Counted from the stretch's first letter, positions 1 to 8,478 are shown. The stretch: 64,000 nt of DNA from Candidatus Amarobacter glycogenicus (GCA_016719395.1 JADJZF010000009.1:124001-188000); one strand, 5' to 3'. Translations and numbers: made by a program. Notes: generated by a model not told the origin, from the letters alone.

Positions 1-594
1 ACCTTTGCCCGGCGTTTCGTTCGGGAGGCCGACGGGGTGGAAAGTCGCGAACATCCCGGCAAAGTGCCGGCGGTACCGGGTGACGAGCCGCTCGGCCTTG
101 ACGTGGGCATCCGCTTCGCGGGCTTCCATCGCCATCACAACAACAACCTGGCCGGCGTTCGCCTGGTTCGCGAGGGAATCGAGCGTGCGGGCGAGGCCCT
201 CTTCGCTCTCCTTGTAGTTGGGGATGATGACCAGGTGGCGCGGCCATTCCCACTTCTCAGCATCCGGGTGGTCCGGAAGCCATTCGCAGTACTTCGCAAG
301 CCAGTTGGCCTGCTGCCACTGCTTCAGTTTTCGGAGCCCCACGAGACAGGAGACCGCCACCGAGTACGAGCGGACCAGCCAGTAAGTGAAGAAGGCCATG
401 CTCAGGATGGCGAATGGCCAAGGGGCGTAGAAGGGCCCCCAGAAGACGAAGCTCGCCAGCAGGAGCGACACGGATAGGGGGAGCATGTTCCAGAGCCGCT
501 CGCGCAGATGCGACGATGCGTAGACCGGAAGTGCGACTGGGGAGGATGAGGGAGCAGTTGCCGCCGACGGGGATCGGCGAGCGAGGATAGCCAT
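1..594 (-). CDS. Membrane glycosyltransferase family 2, 3' end cut by window edge
   Basis: The gene starts at an ATG at 594 and runs off the left edge after 198 codons with no stop. After a short polar N-terminus come two hydrophobic helices (about residues 35-75, with W-G-P-F-Y-A-P-W between), then a basic linker. The start of a GT-A fold follows near residue 118: HLVIIPNYKESEEGLARTLD, then VVVVMAMEAR. This pattern fits integral-membrane GT2 enzymes that polymerise or transfer cell-surface sugars. The acceptor and sugar cannot be told from this part, and the DXD and QxxRW motifs lie beyond the edge. No clear promoter or Shine-Dalgarno site precedes the start. Family confidence is good. Confidence 0.7.
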   Translation of the reverse strand, partial: MAILARRSPSAATAPSSSPVALPVYASSHLRERLWNMLPLSVSLLLASFVFWGPFYAPWPFAILSMAFFTYWLVRSYSVAVSCLVGLRKLKQWQQANWLAKYCEWLPDHPDAEKWEWPRHLVIIPNYKESEEGLARTLDSLANQANAGQVVVVMAMEAREADAHVKAERLVTRYRRHFAGMFATFHPVGLPNETPGKG

Positions 595-832
595 AGAGAA
601 GACGCCTCGTAGCGGACGTTCTTCCTACGCCTCCGAGGTTAGCTGCCGGGCTGCGGCCGGAGATGGCCGCTCCGCCGTCGCGTTCCTTTCCGTGAAGGAC
701 GCCCTTGCGGACTCGCCCCGAAAACTGGTTCCCCCGTTCCGCCCGTGGCGGACTAGGCGTGCGTTCGGTCGGTGCCATCGTTTTCTCAGGGGCGCTAAGG
801 GTCAAGAGTGCGACATGGTGGACGTGCGACTG
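595..832. other. Divergent intergenic region, no gene seen
   Basis: About 240 bases separate the truncated glycosyltransferase (minus) from the hydrolase (plus). A minus-strand frame stays open here only as an extension of the glycosyltransferase region and shows no protein-like features. I see no strong hairpin or RNA gene. Confidence 0.5.
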
Positions 833-846
833 TAGATTGGACGGCG
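833..846 (+). promoter_or_regulatory. Leaderless-type -10 element of the hydrolase gene
   Basis: TAGATT at 833-838, preceded by TG, ends 8 nt before the ATG at 847. Transcription would start at or within a base or two of the start codon. No Shine-Dalgarno site is visible. Confidence 0.5.
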
Positions 847-1566
847 ATGGTTGACGCACTACAAACGCACGAAATGCCGATGGGGAATCTGCGCGAAGTC
901 CAGTTCTGGTTCCACCAGGGCACCGAACACGTCCCGGGACTCCTCTACCTCCCCATCGAACACGCAGACCCGATGCCGTTCGTCCTCATCCAGCACCCCG
1001 GGATGGGGAGTAAGGAAGACTACTTCGTGGCGGAAGTCGCGCGGGCGTGGGCCCGCCGTGGATGGATCTGCGGCGGCCTCGATGCCCCGCTCCACGGCGA
1101 GCGCGCTTCGGCAGACCCTTTGTCGCTCTTCCGCAACCCCGATCGCTACCCCGAGATCCGGGCACAGTTCGCCGCCGAAGTCACCACGATGCTCGACCTC
1201 CTCTCTGAGCGGTTCCCTATCGACATGTCGAGAGTCGGGTTCGTGGGCTACTCAATGGGGAGCATGCTCGGGATCCCCGCTGTGGCGCGGGACGGCCGCT
1301 TCAAGGCGGCCGCGTTCTGCCTGGTCGGTGAGGGCGGGCTCGCCGGCGCGGTCGATGGACCGGACGCCGATATACCGCAGCTCCAGGGAGTGGCGACTCG
1401 CGTCGTCGGCAAGCTGCAGGACCAGCTCATCCCGCGTGAACGGACCGAAGCGCTGTACAACGCACTGCCCGGCAAGAAGGACATCCGCTGGCTTCCCGGT
1501 GGACACTTCGAGATCGGCCCGGATGTGATCAAGCTGGCGGAAGAATGGCTGCTGGCCGAGCTGTAG
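847..1566 (+). CDS. Alpha/beta hydrolase (dienelactone hydrolase/BAAT-like)
   Basis: A 239-residue serine hydrolase of the alpha/beta fold. Visible features are an early strand with HPGMGSKED (oxyanion-hole region), LDAPLHGER, and the nucleophile elbow GYSMGS. The late KLQDQLIPRER probably carries the acid, and GGHFEIGP the catalytic histidine. Lack of a signal peptide suggests a cytosolic enzyme acting on an ester or thioester; the substrate is unknown. An ATG at 808 would add 13 residues of unlikely sequence. I prefer 847 because a -10 hexamer ends 8 nt before it. The stop nearly touches the convergent toxin gene. Confidence 0.75.
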   Translation: MVDALQTHEMPMGNLREVQFWFHQGTEHVPGLLYLPIEHADPMPFVLIQHPGMGSKEDYFVAEVARAWARRGWICGGLDAPLHGERASADPLSLFRNPDRYPEIRAQFAAEVTTMLDLLSERFPIDMSRVGFVGYSMGSMLGIPAVARDGRFKAAAFCLVGEGGLAGAVDGPDADIPQLQGVATRVVGKLQDQLIPRERTEALYNALPGKKDIRWLPGGHFEIGPDVIKLAEEWLLAEL

Positions 1567-1567
1567 G

Positions 1568-1915
1568 TCAGGGCTCCCGGGGTTCCAACACACCCATGAT
1601 CCCCGCAAGCACCTGGCCGAGCCTCACGGAGCTGACGGCGCCGATCAACTCGTCGAATAGCGTCCGCTCCACGGGGCTGAGCCCCACAACCTGGACCACG
1701 CTCTCGTTGGGCAGACCACCTTCGCGGCGCCGGAGTACGACATTGCCCGGCGCTTGCGCCCGCCGCATGTTCGAGGTGAGCGGGCACGCGAGCACGGTAT
1801 TCAGCAAAGTGGCGTTTGTCAGATTGTTCTGAACCACCAGCCAGGGGCGTCGATAACCGGGCTCTGAGCCATAAGGCTCTTCGCCAAGCACCCAGTAGAC
1901 TTCGCCTTGCCTCAT
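1568..1915 (-). CDS. mazF: MazF/PemK-family type II toxin (endoribonuclease)
   Basis: 115 residues, the usual size for MazF-fold toxins, which cut RNA at short sites and are held inactive by a bound antitoxin. The family pattern is clear: GEVYWVLGEE at the N-terminus, RRPWLVVQNN in the conserved RP-L-V-V strand, ACPLTSN, GGLPNESVVQ, and a C-terminal helix with VLAGIMGVL. The ATG overlaps the stop of the upstream antitoxin gene as ATGA, so translation is probably coupled, with antitoxin made first. It converges on the hydrolase with a 1 nt gap. RNA specificity cannot be read from the sequence. Confidence 0.85.
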   Translation of the reverse strand: MRQGEVYWVLGEEPYGSEPGYRRPWLVVQNNLTNATLLNTVLACPLTSNMRRAQAPGNVVLRRREGGLPNESVVQVVGLSPVERTLFDELIGAVSSVRLGQVLAGIMGVLEPREP

Positions 1916-2205
1916 CGTTCCCAGTCCTCGGTTTCACCCTGGCGAAGGATCTCATTGATTCGCCGAAGAGCGCTCGCACGCGCGCGCGCGAGCGCCGCCT
2001 CCTCGCGCAGCTCTTCCTCGGTCATCGGTGGACCGTACGCAGCGTTCATCCGCTCGATGAAATCTGCGGCAGTTACCCGATCGAAGTGACTTTGAAGCGC
2101 TTGGACAACAATGGCACTGCGCGTTGTGCCTTCGGCTCGCGCCGATTCTTCCAGTTGGACGAACAACTCGTCCGGGACCGAAACCGCCACCTTGGTATGA
2201 CCCAC
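1912..2205 (-). CDS. Ribbon-helix-helix antitoxin of the MazF pair
   Basis: 97 residues. The N-terminal HTKVAVSVPDELFVQLEESA, followed by a helix ending in IVVQALQSHF, is a typical ribbon-helix-helix DNA-binding unit. The C-terminal half (MTEEELREEAALARARASAL) is charged and helical, as expected of a tail that wraps the toxin. I chose the GTG at 2205, which has AGGAAAGG about 10 nt upstream; an in-frame ATG at 2232 would add nine residues. The gene directly precedes mazF with an ATGA overlap. It probably represses its own promoter through the dyads described separately. Confidence 0.8.
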   Translation of the reverse strand: MGHTKVAVSVPDELFVQLEESARAEGTTRSAIVVQALQSHFDRVTAADFIERMNAAYGPPMTEEELREEAALARARASALRRINEILRQGETEDWER

Positions 2206-2238
2206 GGTAGTACCACCTTTCCTACCATGAATCATACC
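2194..2238 (-). promoter_or_regulatory. Toxin-antitoxin promoter with nested dyads (candidate operator)
   Basis: GGTATGA (2194-2200) and TCATACC (2232-2238) form an outer inverted repeat. Inside is the palindrome GGTAGTACC (2206-2214), plus GGTAG...CTACC. On the minus strand TATGAT (2236 down to 2231) is a good -10 and lies in the outer arm. This fits autorepression by the ribbon-helix-helix antitoxin. Confidence 0.5.
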
Positions 2239-2295
2239 GAACACGACGCCCTCCTGCCACGTTACACTCCGCCCACACCATGGAGGCCTCCACCC

Positions 2296-3087
2296 ATGCC
2301 CGAGTTCATCGATTACACCGTCGAAGACCACGTCGGAGTCATCACGCTCAATCGCCCGGAGACGATGAACGCGCTGAACCGGCAGATGTACGCCGAGCTG
2401 GAACAGGCGTTCCGCGATGCCCACCGCGACCCGGACGTCCGTTGCGTCGTACTCACGGGCAACGGACGCGCGTTCTGCTCCGGCGACGATGTGCGCCAGA
2501 TCATGCTCGGGGAACAGCGCGACGAAACCGTCGCACGCCTGCGCGATGCGAAACCGAAGCCAACGCCAGCCGCGACCGCCGTCCTGGATTGCGATAAACC
2601 GGTCATCTGTGCCGTGAACGGTGCGGCCGTCGGCTGGGGGATGGACCTGGCGCTCTTCGCGGACATCCGCATCGCCTCGGAGTCTGCCAAGTTCGGCGAG
2701 CTCTTCATCAAGCGTGGCCTCGTGGCCGACCTGGGCGGGCTGTGGCGGCTGCCCCGGGTAGTCGGCCCGTCGAAGGCCGCCGAACTGCTGTTCACCGGCG
2801 ACATCATCCCGGCACAGGAAGCCGAGCGGATCGGCCTCGTCTCGAGAGTTGTGCCCCCGGCCGAACTCATGCCGGCGGCGATGGAGATGGCCCGCAAGAT
2901 CGCGCAGAACCCGCCGATCGCACTCCGCTACATGAAGGAGGGCCTCCGCCGATCCGTCCACGGCACCATGGCCGAAATGGGCGAGTACGTCGGAAACTCG
3001 CTCGCCTACCTGTTCACGACCGAAGATCACAAGGAAGGCGCCCTGAGCTTCGTGGAGCGCCGGGAGCCAGTGTTCAAAGGGCGTTGA
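2296..3087 (+). CDS. Enoyl-CoA hydratase/isomerase family protein
   Basis: 263 residues of crotonase fold. Family landmarks are VGVITLNRPETMNALNRQMY, VVLTGNGRAFCSGDDVRQI for the CoA pocket, and the oxyanion-hole segment CAVNGAAVGWGMDLALFADI. The segment RGLVADLGGLWRLPR has Asp where hydratases often carry a catalytic Glu, so the exact reaction is uncertain. It probably acts on acyl-CoA in fatty-acid or amino-acid breakdown. I chose ATG 2296 because GGAGG lies at 2282-2286 and TACACT, a possible -10, at 2263-2268. A longer open frame upstream overlaps the antitoxin region and is not protein-like. Confidence 0.85.
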   Translation: MPEFIDYTVEDHVGVITLNRPETMNALNRQMYAELEQAFRDAHRDPDVRCVVLTGNGRAFCSGDDVRQIMLGEQRDETVARLRDAKPKPTPAATAVLDCDKPVICAVNGAAVGWGMDLALFADIRIASESAKFGELFIKRGLVADLGGLWRLPRVVGPSKAAELLFTGDIIPAQEAERIGLVSRVVPPAELMPAAMEMARKIAQNPPIALRYMKEGLRRSVHGTMAEMGEYVGNSLAYLFTTEDHKEGALSFVERREPVFKGR

Positions 3088-3150
3088 CCCGGGTTCGGGA
3101 ACCTTTCTCCCGTCCAGGACGTTCTAACGGATAGGACCGGAGGGCGACTG

Positions 3151-4329
3151 ATGGCGCGGTCGCTGCCCGCATGGGTACTGTTCGCAGTCGCGTTGGTGAC
3201 CGCCGCGTCGCTGCATCTCACGGCTGGCCCGTCTCACGCCTGCAGCCTCGGTCCCTTCAACGTGGCGTTCCTGGGCGAGAGCCAGGGAGTGGAAGTCGCG
3301 GCGATCGGGACGCTAGGCGAACAACATGGCGCGGCAATCGATCTGATCGTAGAGGAGTACTACAAGGCCCCCGCCTCGAAGGCCTCCGTGCTCGTCATCC
3401 GCAACCTCCTCCAAACGACCACTCCTTCGTGTGAACCCGTCCCAACTCGAATCCGCGCGATGGAGCCGGGGACGCGCGTGATCGCCTTGCTGGCGCGGGA
3501 CACCGACGGTCTCGGCGCGAACTGGCGCCCGCTCCTTGTGCGCGGCCTCATCCCGATCCAGGAGGACAGCATTGAGTCCCACGAGATCGGGGCTGAACGA
3601 TCAGCACCTGTACGAGCCCCGCTGAGCGACGCGCGAGCCCAACTCGCGAAGCTCGGGCCGCTCAGCACTCCTAACGCGTCGGCGCGAGAAGCTGTCCCCG
3701 AGCCGACGCGCACCATCCAATGCCTGTCAGGACCGCAGACCGTGGCCTATCTCGCCCGGACAGCGCCCATCATCGCGCTCGGCACGGTGGAACGGGCCAA
3801 CGCGTTCACCGCCGAGGTTCGCGTCCGTAGTGGATTCCTTGGAGCCGACGACGGCCAGACACTGAAGATCGACAACCGCCTCTACCAGGACAGCTGGAGT
3901 CTCAGCGAGTGCGACGAAACAGCAGGCCGCGGGCCGCGCTTTGAGGTCGGCCAGGAACTCCTGATGTTCCTCCAGAGCCAGGTCCCGAACGACCTGGAGG
4001 GCTATCGAGGCGTCGGCGTGGGCGCTGCGGGAATCTTCTATCCGACGATGCCTGAGCCGGACCGCTGGCAACTCCCCGACGGAACGCGCGGTGGCATGTC
4101 CCTGGAGGAAGCCATCGTTGTCATTGAAGGTGCCGTGGCCGGTCGGCCTGCTCTCGTCGTGCCATCGCCCGAGCCCACACCCGCGCCGGTTACTTCCGGG
4201 GGCGAATTGGCCGGCGAGGACAACGCCACCAGCGTGTGGTGGTTGCTCGTCGCCGCGACTGTTGCCGGAGCGGCCGGGGGCGCCGTGGCCGCCATCGGAT
4301 TGGGGCAGGTCAGACGGTCACCTCGTTGA
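3151..4329 (+). CDS. Secreted, C-terminally anchored protein with internal duplication
   Basis: 392 residues, product not recognised. It has a signal peptide (hydrophobic 7-25, ending near SHACS), two similar extracellular halves, a Pro/Thr linker (SPEPTPAPVTSG), one membrane helix (about 362-384) and a short basic tail RRSPR. Each half opens alike: ACSLGPFNVAFLGE then VAAIGTL, and QCLSGPQTVAYLAR then IIALGTV. Each later has a PGTRVIALL/VGQELLMFL strand. The early CxL/CLSG plus I-A-x-G-T pattern recalls small TIMP/NTR-like domains, but that is a guess. GGAGGG sits 9-14 nt upstream of the ATG. The 3' end overlaps the convergent dehydrogenase by 20 nt. Confidence 0.7.
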   Translation: MARSLPAWVLFAVALVTAASLHLTAGPSHACSLGPFNVAFLGESQGVEVAAIGTLGEQHGAAIDLIVEEYYKAPASKASVLVIRNLLQTTTPSCEPVPTRIRAMEPGTRVIALLARDTDGLGANWRPLLVRGLIPIQEDSIESHEIGAERSAPVRAPLSDARAQLAKLGPLSTPNASAREAVPEPTRTIQCLSGPQTVAYLARTAPIIALGTVERANAFTAEVRVRSGFLGADDGQTLKIDNRLYQDSWSLSECDETAGRGPRFEVGQELLMFLQSQVPNDLEGYRGVGVGAAGIFYPTMPEPDRWQLPDGTRGGMSLEEAIVVIEGAVAGRPALVVPSPEPTPAPVTSGGELAGEDNATSVWWLLVAATVAGAAGGAVAAIGLGQVRRSPR

Positions 4330-5290
4330 CCAACGGCTCGCCCTTCGCCATGCGGGCGAGATTCGGGAGGAAGTACTCGGTGGCGACGCGATGGTCGTTC
4401 CCCAGGGCGGCAGCGGAGTTGTGCGGCGAGACGATCACGTGCGGCATGTCCCAGAACGGCGAGGCGGGCGGAAGCGGCTCCTTGGAAAAGACATCGAGGT
4501 AAGCGCCCCCGAGGTGCCCGGACTGCAGCGCCTCAATGAGCGCGGGCTCATCGACGACCTCGCCACGGGCGATGTTCAGGACGTGCGCGCCCTTCGGGAG
4601 GGCCGACAGGACTTCGCTGCTGACAAGGCCGCGCGTCTCGTCGGTCAACGGGCATGCCAGCACCAGCCAATCAGTCCGCCCTGCGACCGCGAGCAGCTGC
4701 GATGGCGGGACGATCTCGCGGATTGGGTCGCCTTCGCGCCACGGCGATCGGCGGACACCGATGACATTTAGACCGATTGCAGCGGAGATGCGCGCTATCT
4801 CGGTGCCGATAGCGCCGAGGCCGACGACGGTCATGGTCTGGCCAATGAGGTCCGCGGGCGTCGCCGCGCCGCGGATCGGCTCCCAGGCATGCCTGCGCTG
4901 CGAATCTCCCCAGGCGAGGAATCCGCGCGAAAGCATGAGCATCCCACCGATCACCGACTGGGCGATGGGCTTCGCGGTGGAGCCAGAGGACGTCGTCATG
5001 CGGATGCCCTTCTTCAGGAGTTCCTGGAACACCCAGTTGTCGACGCCCGCACTCATCACATGGATCCACTTCAGGTTGGGGGCCGCGCGCACCGTGGTGA
5101 AGAACGACCGCGACGAAGCGGGGTAGATATCGGTCGAAAAGAATGCGTAGTCGATGCGGGCGCGAGTCTCGTCGTCGAGCGGCTGGTCCGAGTCTCCCGG
5201 GAGGATGAGGGTCTCTATACCCGGGAAAGCTTCAGCAATAGGCGCGCCGTAGCGCTCGGCAACGGAGTGGGAGACGAGAAGTGTCGGCAT
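4310..5290 (-). CDS. D-2-hydroxyacid dehydrogenase (NAD-dependent)
   Basis: 326 residues, the usual length. It would reduce or oxidise 2-oxo/2-hydroxy acids with NAD(P). The N-terminal catalytic domain is followed by a Rossmann core starting VVGLGAIGTEIARI (GxGxxG), then VGVRRSPW, the catalytic Arg in NIARGEVVDE, Glu in SKEPLPP and His in SPHNSAA. The order Arg-Glu-His is complete, so it should be active. The substrate (glyoxylate, hydroxypyruvate or other) cannot be assigned. An NAnnnT hexamer lies 6 nt before the start codon. Confidence 0.85.
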   Translation of the reverse strand: MPTLLVSHSVAERYGAPIAEAFPGIETLILPGDSDQPLDDETRARIDYAFFSTDIYPASSRSFFTTVRAAPNLKWIHVMSAGVDNWVFQELLKKGIRMTTSSGSTAKPIAQSVIGGMLMLSRGFLAWGDSQRRHAWEPIRGAATPADLIGQTMTVVGLGAIGTEIARISAAIGLNVIGVRRSPWREGDPIREIVPPSQLLAVAGRTDWLVLACPLTDETRGLVSSEVLSALPKGAHVLNIARGEVVDEPALIEALQSGHLGGAYLDVFSKEPLPPASPFWDMPHVIVSPHNSAAALGNDHRVATEYFLPNLARMAKGEPLVNEVTV

Positions 5291-5302
5291 TCGCGAATTG
5301 TG
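5291..5302 (-). promoter_or_regulatory. Leaderless-type -10 element of the 2-hydroxyacid dehydrogenase
   Basis: CACAAT (minus strand, 5302-5297) ends 6 nt before the ATG at 5290. It keeps the key A at position 2 and T at position 6 of a -10 hexamer. Confidence 0.4.
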
Positions 5303-5308
5303 ACGCGT

Positions 5309-6472
5309 TCAGGCCGGCGCGAACAGGCGGCGGCAGATGAAGACGGTGCGCTGGCTCCCGATCGTGGTGAACAACAGCGTCACCGGGTCGCCCTCCAGGC
5401 GCCCGAGGAGTTTCCGCATCTCGTCCGGCTCGACCGGGAAGGCGCGCCGCCGGATTTCGTCTGCCCGCCAGCGTCCCTGGCGCATCCGCTCCTTTAGTCG
5501 CGACACCGAAAACGGCAACGCGTCGAGCACCTGGAAAGTAGCGGCCAGCGGAGAGAATGCCGCGGCATCAGCCGAGAGGTAGGCGATGTGTGGATCGAGC
5601 ATCCAGGCGCCAAGACGGTGGGCAAGTTGGCGCACAAGGGTCGACCGCGTCACGCAGGACTCAGGGTCGAACAGGAAGGTCGCGGGTGCGCGCGGCTCCG
5701 GGGGGGCCTCCGGCTCGGTGGATTCGAGCGTTTCGCCCGCGGGAAGCAGGACCGCTCGCCGAATTCCAGGTTCCGCGCCCTGGCCGAACCAGATGGTCAG
5801 CTCCCGCATCGACGTCCCCAGCTGCACCGCCTCGAGTTCGATGCCCGGTGGGATGTAGCTCGCGTCGATGCCCGGCTGAGCCTTGATGACACCCGCCGCG
5901 GCCGAGGTGGCGATGGCCACCGCGGCATCCCATCGCGGAGAGTACGCCGCCGGATCGAAGGTCCGGGACGTGCCCGCACGGCGGGACGGGTCGAGCACGA
6001 CCGCGAGCCGCGCGACATCGAAAGGTGGATGCGCAGCGTCCCCCCGCACGACCGGGACGCCTGTGTTCGCCGCCGCAAGAAGCGCGGTTGCAGGCTCCCG
6101 CTCGAGCCCGGCGCAGGGGACATCGCGTGCGGCGACGGCATGGAGGTCTCCGCCAAGTCCAGCCGTGAGGTCCACCACCTCGCGCTCGTAGCCCGCCAGG
6201 CGGTCTGCCCTCCGGGCCGCGACAAGCGGATGGGTCATCATCTCCAGGCCCTCGGCCGTGTAGAGGAACTCCCGCGAAATGCCGTGATTGCGCGAAGCAC
6301 GGGCACGAAGCGTGAGTTGTTCCGCCAGCGCCGATGCTTCGGCTGCCGGGAACGTGCGCCGCAGCGCGGTCGCGAGCCGCCCAGGGCTCTCCACCGGCAG
6401 GCCGGCCGGGACGCTGGCGAGCGCGGACTTCCCGGCCGGGCTAACCAGATAGCGGGCGCGGGCAAGGTCCAT
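5309..6472 (-). CDS. Class I SAM-dependent methyltransferase with THUMP-like domain
   Basis: 387 residues. The middle holds a Rossmann methyltransferase: VVDLTAGLGGDLHAVA (SAM-binding motif I), GLEREP as the acidic loop, VVRGDAAHPP, then VLDPSRRAG in place of the DPPY/NPPY motif. The C-terminal third (LPFSVSRLKERMR onward, ending TTIGSQRTVFICRR) resembles the THUMP-like/PG_1098 domain that accompanies this family. Such proteins are thought to act on RNA, but the target is unknown. It lies upstream of the dehydrogenase on the same strand with an 18 nt gap and may be cotranscribed. Alternative: an RNA-binding protein without methyltransferase activity. Confidence 0.75.
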   Translation of the reverse strand: MDLARARYLVSPAGKSALASVPAGLPVESPGRLATALRRTFPAAEASALAEQLTLRARASRNHGISREFLYTAEGLEMMTHPLVAARRADRLAGYEREVVDLTAGLGGDLHAVAARDVPCAGLEREPATALLAAANTGVPVVRGDAAHPPFDVARLAVVLDPSRRAGTSRTFDPAAYSPRWDAAVAIATSAAAGVIKAQPGIDASYIPPGIELEAVQLGTSMRELTIWFGQGAEPGIRRAVLLPAGETLESTEPEAPPEPRAPATFLFDPESCVTRSTLVRQLAHRLGAWMLDPHIAYLSADAAAFSPLAATFQVLDALPFSVSRLKERMRQGRWRADEIRRRAFPVEPDEMRKLLGRLEGDPVTLLFTTIGSQRTVFICRRLFAPA

Positions 6473-6531
6473 GGGAAGGAACCTACCAGCTTTCGCACGT
6501 CCGCGGGCAGCCGCTGTGCGAGACTTGGGGC
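6473..6531. promoter_or_regulatory. Compact divergent promoter pair, both leaderless-type
   Basis: In a 59-base gap, TAGGTT (minus, 6485-6480) ends 7 nt before the methyltransferase ATG. GAGACT (plus, 6520-6525) ends 6 nt before the HAD ATG. Neither gene has a Shine-Dalgarno site. Confidence 0.5.
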
Positions 6532-7197
6532 ATGGCCAGAGTCCTCTGCCTCGACTTCGATGACACGATCGTGATGGAGAACACGGCCAGGCTCCTGTTC
6601 GAACGCTTCGCCGCGCCCGGATGGCGCGACCGCGAAGCGGACTATCGGGCCGGAAGGCTCACCGTCGAGCAGTTCAACGCCGCGGCACTCCTCACCGTCA
6701 GCGCGACGCGAGACGAATTGCGGACGTTCTGTGCGGATGCCGTGACTCTGAGGCCGGGATTCCTGGAGGCGCTCGACTGGGCGCTGTGGAACGGCTGGAC
6801 GCCGGTGGTTGTCAGTAACGGGTTCGACTTCTATGTCGATGCCGTCCTCGACAAGGCGGGTGTGGACCGGGTGGCCCGCCATGCCGGGCGGACGCGGTTC
6901 GACTACCGCTGGCAGGTGACCTACCTGAGCCCCCGGGGAATCGAATTGGAAGCCGGTTACAAGTTGAGCTACGCCGCCGCGTTCAAAGGAGTCGGTGACT
7001 TCGTGGCGTACGTGGGCGATGGAGCCAGCGACATCGAAGCGGCGAAGCTCGCCCGGGTCGTCTTCGCGCGCGACGCGCTGTTTCGGGCGCTCGAAGGCGT
7101 CCACCCGCGCGTCTACGCCTTCGAGACGTTCCACGACGTGATCGCCGTACTCGACCGCGAATCTCCCGCCTGGGCGGAGGGCGCCGCTAGTTCGTGA
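6532..7197 (+). CDS. HAD-superfamily phosphatase (MtnX/phosphoserine phosphatase-like)
   Basis: 221 residues with all HAD motifs. LDFDDTIVMENTA is motif I with the nucleophile Asp, VVVSNGFDFYVD is motif II, a Lys lies in ELEAGYKLSY (motif III), and AYVGDGASDIEAA is motif IV. A small helical cap follows motif I. The SNGFDFY sequence and overall length fit subclass IB enzymes such as MtnX and phosphoserine phosphatase. The true substrate is not determined. The 3' end overlaps the convergent CoA-transferase by 11 nt. Confidence 0.8.
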   Translation: MARVLCLDFDDTIVMENTARLLFERFAAPGWRDREADYRAGRLTVEQFNAAALLTVSATRDELRTFCADAVTLRPGFLEALDWALWNGWTPVVVSNGFDFYVDAVLDKAGVDRVARHAGRTRFDYRWQVTYLSPRGIELEAGYKLSYAAAFKGVGDFVAYVGDGASDIEAAKLARVVFARDALFRALEGVHPRVYAFETFHDVIAVLDRESPAWAEGAASS

Positions 7198-8443
7198 TCG
7201 ACTGCTCCTGGAAGCTGGCGATCTGCTCAGCGCTGAAGCCCGCCTCGGTGAGGATGTCCGCGGTGTGTTCGCCGAGGGCCGGCGCTGCGCGCTGGATCCG
7301 CGTCGGTGTCCCGGTCATTCGGATGATCGGAGCGGGCCCGCGCAACGGCCCGAGGAGCGTGTGGTCGTACTCTTCCAGGAACTCATTGGCCACGACCTGT
7401 GGGTCGTTCCACATCTCTTCGATGAAACGCACCGGGCCGGCAGCAATGTCCCGCGAATCGAGGAACGGAATCCAGTAGTCGTTCGGGTGTTCCAGGAACT
7501 TCGCTTCACAGGTCGCGACCAGACCCGCCGCCACTTCCTTCAGGCGGGCAGGGTCGAAGTCTGCGTCGTAGCGCGGGTCGTGGAACTGAAGGGCCTCGCG
7601 GAACCGGGCGCGCGGCCCGGGCCCGAGACAGCCAACGGCGATGTACGAATCCTTCGTCTGGTACGGCCGGTAGTAGACGTTCCCCGCGAGTTCTGGCATG
7701 AGCGCGCGTCGCTCCGCGTAAACGGCCTCGATGTTGGCTCCGCGCGCCCGCGCGGCCTCCACTGCGCTCCGCCGCCGCTCACGAGGCTCCTCGTCCATCG
7801 CGAGGATCTCCTTTGAACCCGCCTGGAGCGTCAACGCCGTGAGCAACAGCGATGTGTTCAACGCCTGGCCCTCGCCCGTCTTCTCCCGATGGTAGAGGGC
7901 CGCGGTGATGCCCCAGGCGAGCGCGATGCCACTCATCACGTCCGCGGGCGCGAAGCCGACCTGCATCGGCAAGCCGTTCTGCAGGTTTGGGTTCGAAGTC
8001 GTTAAGCCGCTCATGGCCTGCGCCACGATGTCGTAGCCGCGGCGGTTGGCATCCGGCCCAAGCTTCCCGAACGCGGTGTTCTCGGCATAGATGATGTCCG
8101 GACGGATCTTCCGTGCGGACTCGTAGTCGATACCCAGGGATTCGGGCACGCCGGGCCGGTAGTTTGTCAGAAGCACATCGGCCCAACGGATCAGCGCGTC
8201 TCGCACCGGGGCGGCGCCGGGCGCTTTGAAGTCGAGGGCGAGTCCGCGTTTGCCGCGGTTCTGGGAAAGGTAGGCCTTGCTCTCCTTCGGGATGATCTCG
8301 GCCTGCAACCGCCACGGCTCGCCTTCGAGCGGCTCGACCTTCACGACGTCGGCGCCCATCTCCGAGAGAAGCGACCCCGCGAGCGGACCCGCGATGATCT
8401 GTGTGCAATCAAGGACGCGAACGCCTTCAAGGGCGCCTGGCAT
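7187..8443 (-). CDS. CaiB/BaiF (class III) CoA-transferase
   Basis: 418 residues, full length for the family, which moves CoA between acids through an aspartyl-CoA intermediate. Diagnostic segments are GVRVLDCTQIIAGPLAGSLL, the NRGKRGLALDF strand, and DVLLTNYRPGVPESLGI. The catalytic Asp is expected in GYDIVAQAMSGL; ADVMSGIALAWG follows. The substrate acid cannot be read, though the enoyl-CoA hydratase nearby suggests acyl-CoA breakdown. GGAG lies about 8 nt upstream of the ATG, and a TATAGT promoter precedes it, so this gene does have a leader. Confidence 0.85.
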   Translation of the reverse strand: MPGALEGVRVLDCTQIIAGPLAGSLLSEMGADVVKVEPLEGEPWRLQAEIIPKESKAYLSQNRGKRGLALDFKAPGAAPVRDALIRWADVLLTNYRPGVPESLGIDYESARKIRPDIIYAENTAFGKLGPDANRRGYDIVAQAMSGLTTSNPNLQNGLPMQVGFAPADVMSGIALAWGITAALYHREKTGEGQALNTSLLLTALTLQAGSKEILAMDEEPRERRRSAVEAARARGANIEAVYAERRALMPELAGNVYYRPYQTKDSYIAVGCLGPGPRARFREALQFHDPRYDADFDPARLKEVAAGLVATCEAKFLEHPNDYWIPFLDSRDIAAGPVRFIEEMWNDPQVVANEFLEEYDHTLLGPLRGPAPIIRMTGTPTRIQRAAPALGEHTADILTEAGFSAEQIASFQEQSITN

Positions 8444-8478
8444 AGACGTACTCCGGGGGTGAGATGTATGTGGGCGCG

